Source: Flavobacterium wongokense
Lineage (GTDB): Bacteria; Bacteroidota; Bacteroidia; Flavobacteriales; Flavobacteriaceae
NCBI RefSeq assembly: GCF_021608265.1
Contig: NZ_JAKIHP010000001.1
Coordinates: forward strand, 930,001 to 994,000
Reading direction: 5' to 3'
DNA: 64,000 nt
The notes below the pieces were generated by a model that was given only the letters and a program-made list of their open reading frames with translations, was not told the origin of the DNA and did no database searches. Positions within the stretch are counted from its first letter, which is position 1. Each line of letters opens with the position of its first letter. Shown in pieces: positions 60,853 through 64,000 of this stretch. A program made the position numbers and the translations under genes.

Positions 60853-62118
60853 ATGAGTATTTTTAATAGAAAAAAAATAACAGACTTTTTAATTTATGGT
60901 TTCGGACAAGTGATAAACTTGGCTAGCCCTTTATTCGTGATGCCTTTCATCATATTTAAATGCGGCGAGGATGGTTTGGGAAGAGTTGGTGTTGGTTTTT
61001 CATTTGCCCTTATTTTAAACGGAATCATTGACTATGGTTCTTATATCAACGGTGTCAAGGAAATTTCAATCAACAGGGAAAACAAACAGGTTTTAGAGAA
61101 TCGGTTTAAGGCCATTTACTTTTCAAAACTCCTTCTGGTACTGTTGGTTTTCGCATTTATTACACTAATTATCTTTACCGTCCCTTTTTTTGCCAAGGAC
61201 AAAGCCTTGTTTTTCCTGAGCTTAACAATTGTCATAGGGCAGTTTATTAATCCGCAATGGTTTTTTCAGGGAGTTGAAAATTTTAAATGGATTTCGACCG
61301 TAAATGTCATTTCCAAAACCATCTACATTGCGATGGTGATTCTTTTCATCAACCAAAAGGCAGATTATATTTATGCCAACCTGTTTTTTGGAATCGGAGC
61401 TATAATTGGGAACAGCATAGGGTTAATCTGGCTGATGAATAAATATTCCTTTTCATTAACCGGATTTTCATTCGACGATGCTACGAAAATCATAAAAGAG
61501 GAATTCAGCTTTAGCGTATCGCAGTTTTTCCTGTCGATGTACCAGTTTTTCCCAATCATTATGATTAGTTATGTTGGAGGCGATTTTATGGCAGGACAGT
61601 TTAGAATCATTGATCAGATTGTTACCATTTTCAAGACCTACCTGAATATGTTCTTCTATTTTGTGTATGCCAATATTTGTTACGAACTTAATCTCAGCGT
61701 TAAAAAAGGAATCCGGGTTTGGAAGGAATACAACGGCTTCAATTTCATATTGCTGTTCTCGATAATGTCGGTGTTTTTTATTTTTTCAGAATATATTTTG
61801 GGTTATTTCAAAATAGCGAAAGAAAGCATTCCACAGGTTGCCATGTATTTCAGGATTGGATTGCTGGTTCCGCTATTGGTTTCCATTTCACAGCCATTGC
61901 GCCAGCTGATGTTCGCATTCAATGAAAACCGGATTTATATCAGGATCACTATTATCGCAACGGTGTTAAACTTTATCCTTTTGTATGTTTTGACCAAAAA
62001 CTGGGGATTGAAAGGCGCTTTCCTTTCGATAATCGTTATAGAATTTATTATCATAATTTTGTATTCTAAAATATTAAAAAGGCATCTTTCGCTAAAAACA
62101 GTAGGAATAAATGAGTAG
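60853..62118 (+). CDS. Wzx-type polysaccharide flippase
   Basis: A 421-residue inner-membrane protein with about 12 TM helices across its length, starting at LIYGFGQVINLASPLFVMPF. The layout matches the MVF/polysaccharide biosynthesis transporter family. It flips the undecaprenyl-linked repeat unit to the periplasm. The neighbouring Wzy-like gene overlaps it by 8 bp and the window also has a Wzz-like gene, so all three components of a Wzx/Wzy pathway are present. Confidence 0.92.
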   Translation: MSIFNRKKITDFLIYGFGQVINLASPLFVMPFIIFKCGEDGLGRVGVGFSFALILNGIIDYGSYINGVKEISINRENKQVLENRFKAIYFSKLLLVLLVFAFITLIIFTVPFFAKDKALFFLSLTIVIGQFINPQWFFQGVENFKWISTVNVISKTIYIAMVILFINQKADYIYANLFFGIGAIIGNSIGLIWLMNKYSFSLTGFSFDDATKIIKEEFSFSVSQFFLSMYQFFPIIMISYVGGDFMAGQFRIIDQIVTIFKTYLNMFFYFVYANICYELNLSVKKGIRVWKEYNGFNFILLFSIMSVFFIFSEYILGYFKIAKESIPQVAMYFRIGLLVPLLVSISQPLRQLMFAFNENRIYIRITIIATVLNFILLYVLTKNWGLKGAFLSIIVIEFIIIILYSKILKRHLSLKTVGINE

Positions 62119-63373
62119 CATCAAAATATCAAAGGATTTTCTGTATCAGGTACTTTTTGCGATTTGCATCTTCGTGACGTATCTGAACATTTACGAATTG
62201 ACTTTTTTAGTTTGGATTGGTGTGATTCTGTTCACGATAAAAAGGCAATATTCCCTAACAATTTTTCAGTACATCTTTCCGTATACAGCCATTTTGATTG
62301 TGGCATTCCTTTCGTGGTTTTATTATGACAACAGCATTTACGAAGTGATACGCGACATCACCTACCTGTTGAAGCCCATTCTCGGTTTGCTTGTTGGATA
62401 TCAGCTTTGCAGGCATGCCAATATGAAGGTCATCCAAACCATCATTTATGTCGGATTCATCATCGCGGTAATCCACTTAGGAACAATTGCTTTCAATGTT
62501 GTAGTCCATAAGGTTTTAAACATCCACGAATTGCGAAAGTATGCGGGCTATTTCAGTGATTTTGAAGTGTATGCGTTAATCTTAGTGATTTTCCATGAGA
62601 AATTCAATGTAGAGCTTTCGAGGCAGCGATTTTGGATATTGCTCCTTACGATAGCTTTTTCAAGTTTTCTGTATTTATCAAGGGCAAACTTCATTCAGGC
62701 TGTGGTTTTTTACATGGCTCTGAAAGGATATTTTGTTATGAACAAACGCGCACTCATCATCCTGATTACCTTTTTCTCAACCGTTATAATTGGCTATACG
62801 ATTATTTACAATATGAGCCTAACGCGTAATGGTAGAGGTTTGGAAGCGTTGCTCTACAAAATTAAAAACGCACCAATCGAAGCATTTAAGTCGAAGGTTG
62901 ACAAAGACGACTGGAAAGATTTCAATGATAATTACCGCGCCTACGAAAACATGCTGACCATCAGGGTTATGAAAAGTGAAGGTTTTTGGGGAATGGTAAG
63001 AGGGAAAGGTTTGGGTTCCGATGTCAAACTCGGGCAAAAATTGTATACCAATGACGGAACGGTCCTGACCAGGATATCCATTCTACACAATGCATTCATG
63101 ACGGTATTCCTAAAATCGGGATTAATAGGAGTCTTTTTTATGCTGTATTTCCTAAGGCTGCTTTTAACGAAACGGAAAACCAATGATGAATACATCAGGA
63201 ATTTAGGCATTCTGATATTTGCTACCGGGATTTACCTGTTTTTTGACAATTGGGTTTTATTGGGATTGTATTTAAAGACCGAAAGCAAATCGGTTATCAT
63301 CGGTTTTATACTTTGTTATATTGAATACAACATCAAACAGCAAAAAACCTCACAATTAGAGCCACAGACATGA
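62111..63373 (+). CDS. O-antigen ligase/polymerase-like protein (Wzy/WaaL family)
   Basis: A 420-residue membrane protein with about 11 TM helices and a large periplasmic loop around 230-330 (RNGRGLEALLYKIKNAPIE, SEGFWGMVRGKGLGSD), as in O-antigen polymerases and ligases. Sequence does not tell polymerase from ligase; a Wzy role is favoured by its position next to Wzx. It overlaps the flippase by 8 bp and the next glycosyltransferase by 4 bp (ATGA). Confidence 0.85.
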   Translation: MSSIKISKDFLYQVLFAICIFVTYLNIYELTFLVWIGVILFTIKRQYSLTIFQYIFPYTAILIVAFLSWFYYDNSIYEVIRDITYLLKPILGLLVGYQLCRHANMKVIQTIIYVGFIIAVIHLGTIAFNVVVHKVLNIHELRKYAGYFSDFEVYALILVIFHEKFNVELSRQRFWILLLTIAFSSFLYLSRANFIQAVVFYMALKGYFVMNKRALIILITFFSTVIIGYTIIYNMSLTRNGRGLEALLYKIKNAPIEAFKSKVDKDDWKDFNDNYRAYENMLTIRVMKSEGFWGMVRGKGLGSDVKLGQKLYTNDGTVLTRISILHNAFMTVFLKSGLIGVFFMLYFLRLLLTKRKTNDEYIRNLGILIFATGIYLFFDNWVLLGLYLKTESKSVIIGFILCYIEYNIKQQKTSQLEPQT

Positions 63374-64000
63374 AAGCGATAAGGATATTTGTGGACTGCC
63401 ATGTTTTTGACGGGAATTTCCAGGGAACGACAACCTATCTCAAAGGCCTTTATTCAGAATTGATTAAGGACAAAAAATTCCATTTTGTCTTAGGCGCAGC
63501 AAAGATTGATTTTTTAGAGACCATTTTCGGAACGCATGACAATGTAAGTTATGTCCAGTATAAATCGGGCAACAAGTTTTACCGTTTGTTGTTTGATCTT
63601 CCGACAATCATAAAAGAACACCATATTGACTATGCGCATTTCCAGTATGTGGTTCCACCTTTTAAAAACTGCAAATACATAGTGACGATACACGACGTAT
63701 TGTTTTTGGATTTTCCGCAATATTTTCCATTAGCCTACAGGATTAAAAACAAATTATTGTTCAAAAGCAGTGCTACAAAATCGGAGGTTGTTTTGACGGT
63801 TTCGGATTATTCGAAACAACAAATCCAAAAACATTTCAATGTTCAGAAAGTAACGGTTACGCCCAATGCGGTTGACCCAATTTATTTTGAGCCTTATGAT
63901 AAGGATGAGGTTAAGGAGTTGGTAAAAGAAAAATTCAAAACAACCGATTACTTCCTTTTTGTCAGCCGTTGGGAACCAAGGAAAAACCATGACCGATTGC
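63370..64000 (+). CDS. Glycosyltransferase family 4-like, 3' truncated
   Basis: A glycosyltransferase whose 3' end lies outside the window; about 210 residues are visible. The start at 63370 (MKAIRIFVDCHVFDGNFQG) overlaps the Wzy-like stop as ATGA. The GT-B layout is seen in FQGTTTYLKGLYSEL, YIVTIHDVLFLDFPQYFP and VVLTVSDYSKQQIQKHF, TPNAVDPIYFEPYD and the nucleotide-domain start YFLFVSRWEPRKNHDR. This resembles GT4 enzymes of capsule or O-antigen assembly. Specificity is unknown. Confidence 0.9.
   Translation, partial: MKAIRIFVDCHVFDGNFQGTTTYLKGLYSELIKDKKFHFVLGAAKIDFLETIFGTHDNVSYVQYKSGNKFYRLLFDLPTIIKEHHIDYAHFQYVVPPFKNCKYIVTIHDVLFLDFPQYFPLAYRIKNKLLFKSSATKSEVVLTVSDYSKQQIQKHFNVQKVTVTPNAVDPIYFEPYDKDEVKELVKEKFKTTDYFLFVSRWEPRKNHDRL

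Noticed and set aside
1..64000. CRISPR arrays, insertion sequences, rRNA operons
   Set aside because: No regularly spaced repeats, transposase-like proteins, paired terminal inverted repeats or rRNA sequence were seen.

Overview
The window looks like chromosomal DNA of a Flavobacterium-type member of the Bacteroidota. The evidence is the low-GC coding style, promoter -7 boxes of the TAnnTTTG type, many lipoproteins and secreted proteins with Bacteroidota-type signals, and family markers such as DUF4837, DUF4175, DUF4349, LysM/SLT transglycosylase and GIN-domain proteins. There is no convincing prophage, transposon, CRISPR array or rRNA. One tRNA (Cys, GCA) is present.

Layout. (1) 1-8.3 kb, mostly + strand: a 5'-truncated subtilisin-like protease, an M1 peptidase, rnpA, and a DUF4349 lipoprotein / CtpA-type protease / double-OmpA run. 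(2) 8.3-33.7 kb, mostly - strand: housekeeping genes, including a cell-wall lytic transglycosylase operon, pgk, holB, an OmpH/Skp-like lipoprotein, the DUF4175-ybeY-mnmG operon, gltX, an SPFH protein, a YtxH/holin-like/small protein operon, glnS, folB, tRNA-Cys, a LysE-type exporter and rnr. (3) 33.73-34.48 kb: a 746-bp, very AT-rich gene-free gap between the divergent rnr and rpiB. (4) 34.5-47.7 kb: rpiB, a CDF metal exporter, nnrD, tex, an alpha/beta hydrolase, tatA, an M23 peptidase, a GH3 protein, two tandem paralogues and a nucleosidase-like fusion. (5) 47.7-64 kb: a Wzx/Wzy-type surface polysaccharide cluster, all on + and tightly packed, running off the right edge inside a glycosyltransferase.

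The most interesting signal is a likely chromosome replication and segregation locus. The gene-free gap between rnr and rpiB has a DnaA-box-like TTATCAACA. Gene polarity flips there: 19 of 24 genes between 8.3 and 33.7 kb point left, and 25 of 28 to its right point right. About 15 and 17 kb to its left lie two ParB parS-like sites. One is a perfect 16/16 match embedded in the last codons of ybeY, and the other matches 14/16 just past the 3' end of mnmG. Together these suggest that oriC lies in this window; that is inference from sequence.

In the polysaccharide cluster a Wzz-like protein, three of the four dTDP-rhamnose genes (rmlA, rmlC, rmlD, no rmlB), two SDR epimerases related to CDP-paratose 2-epimerase, two GT2 enzymes, a GT39-like GT-C enzyme, two methyltransferases, a Wzx flippase, a Wzy-like polymerase and a GT4-like enzyme appear to build and export an O-antigen or capsule repeat unit. 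The second SDR has Phe where the family's catalytic Tyr should be.
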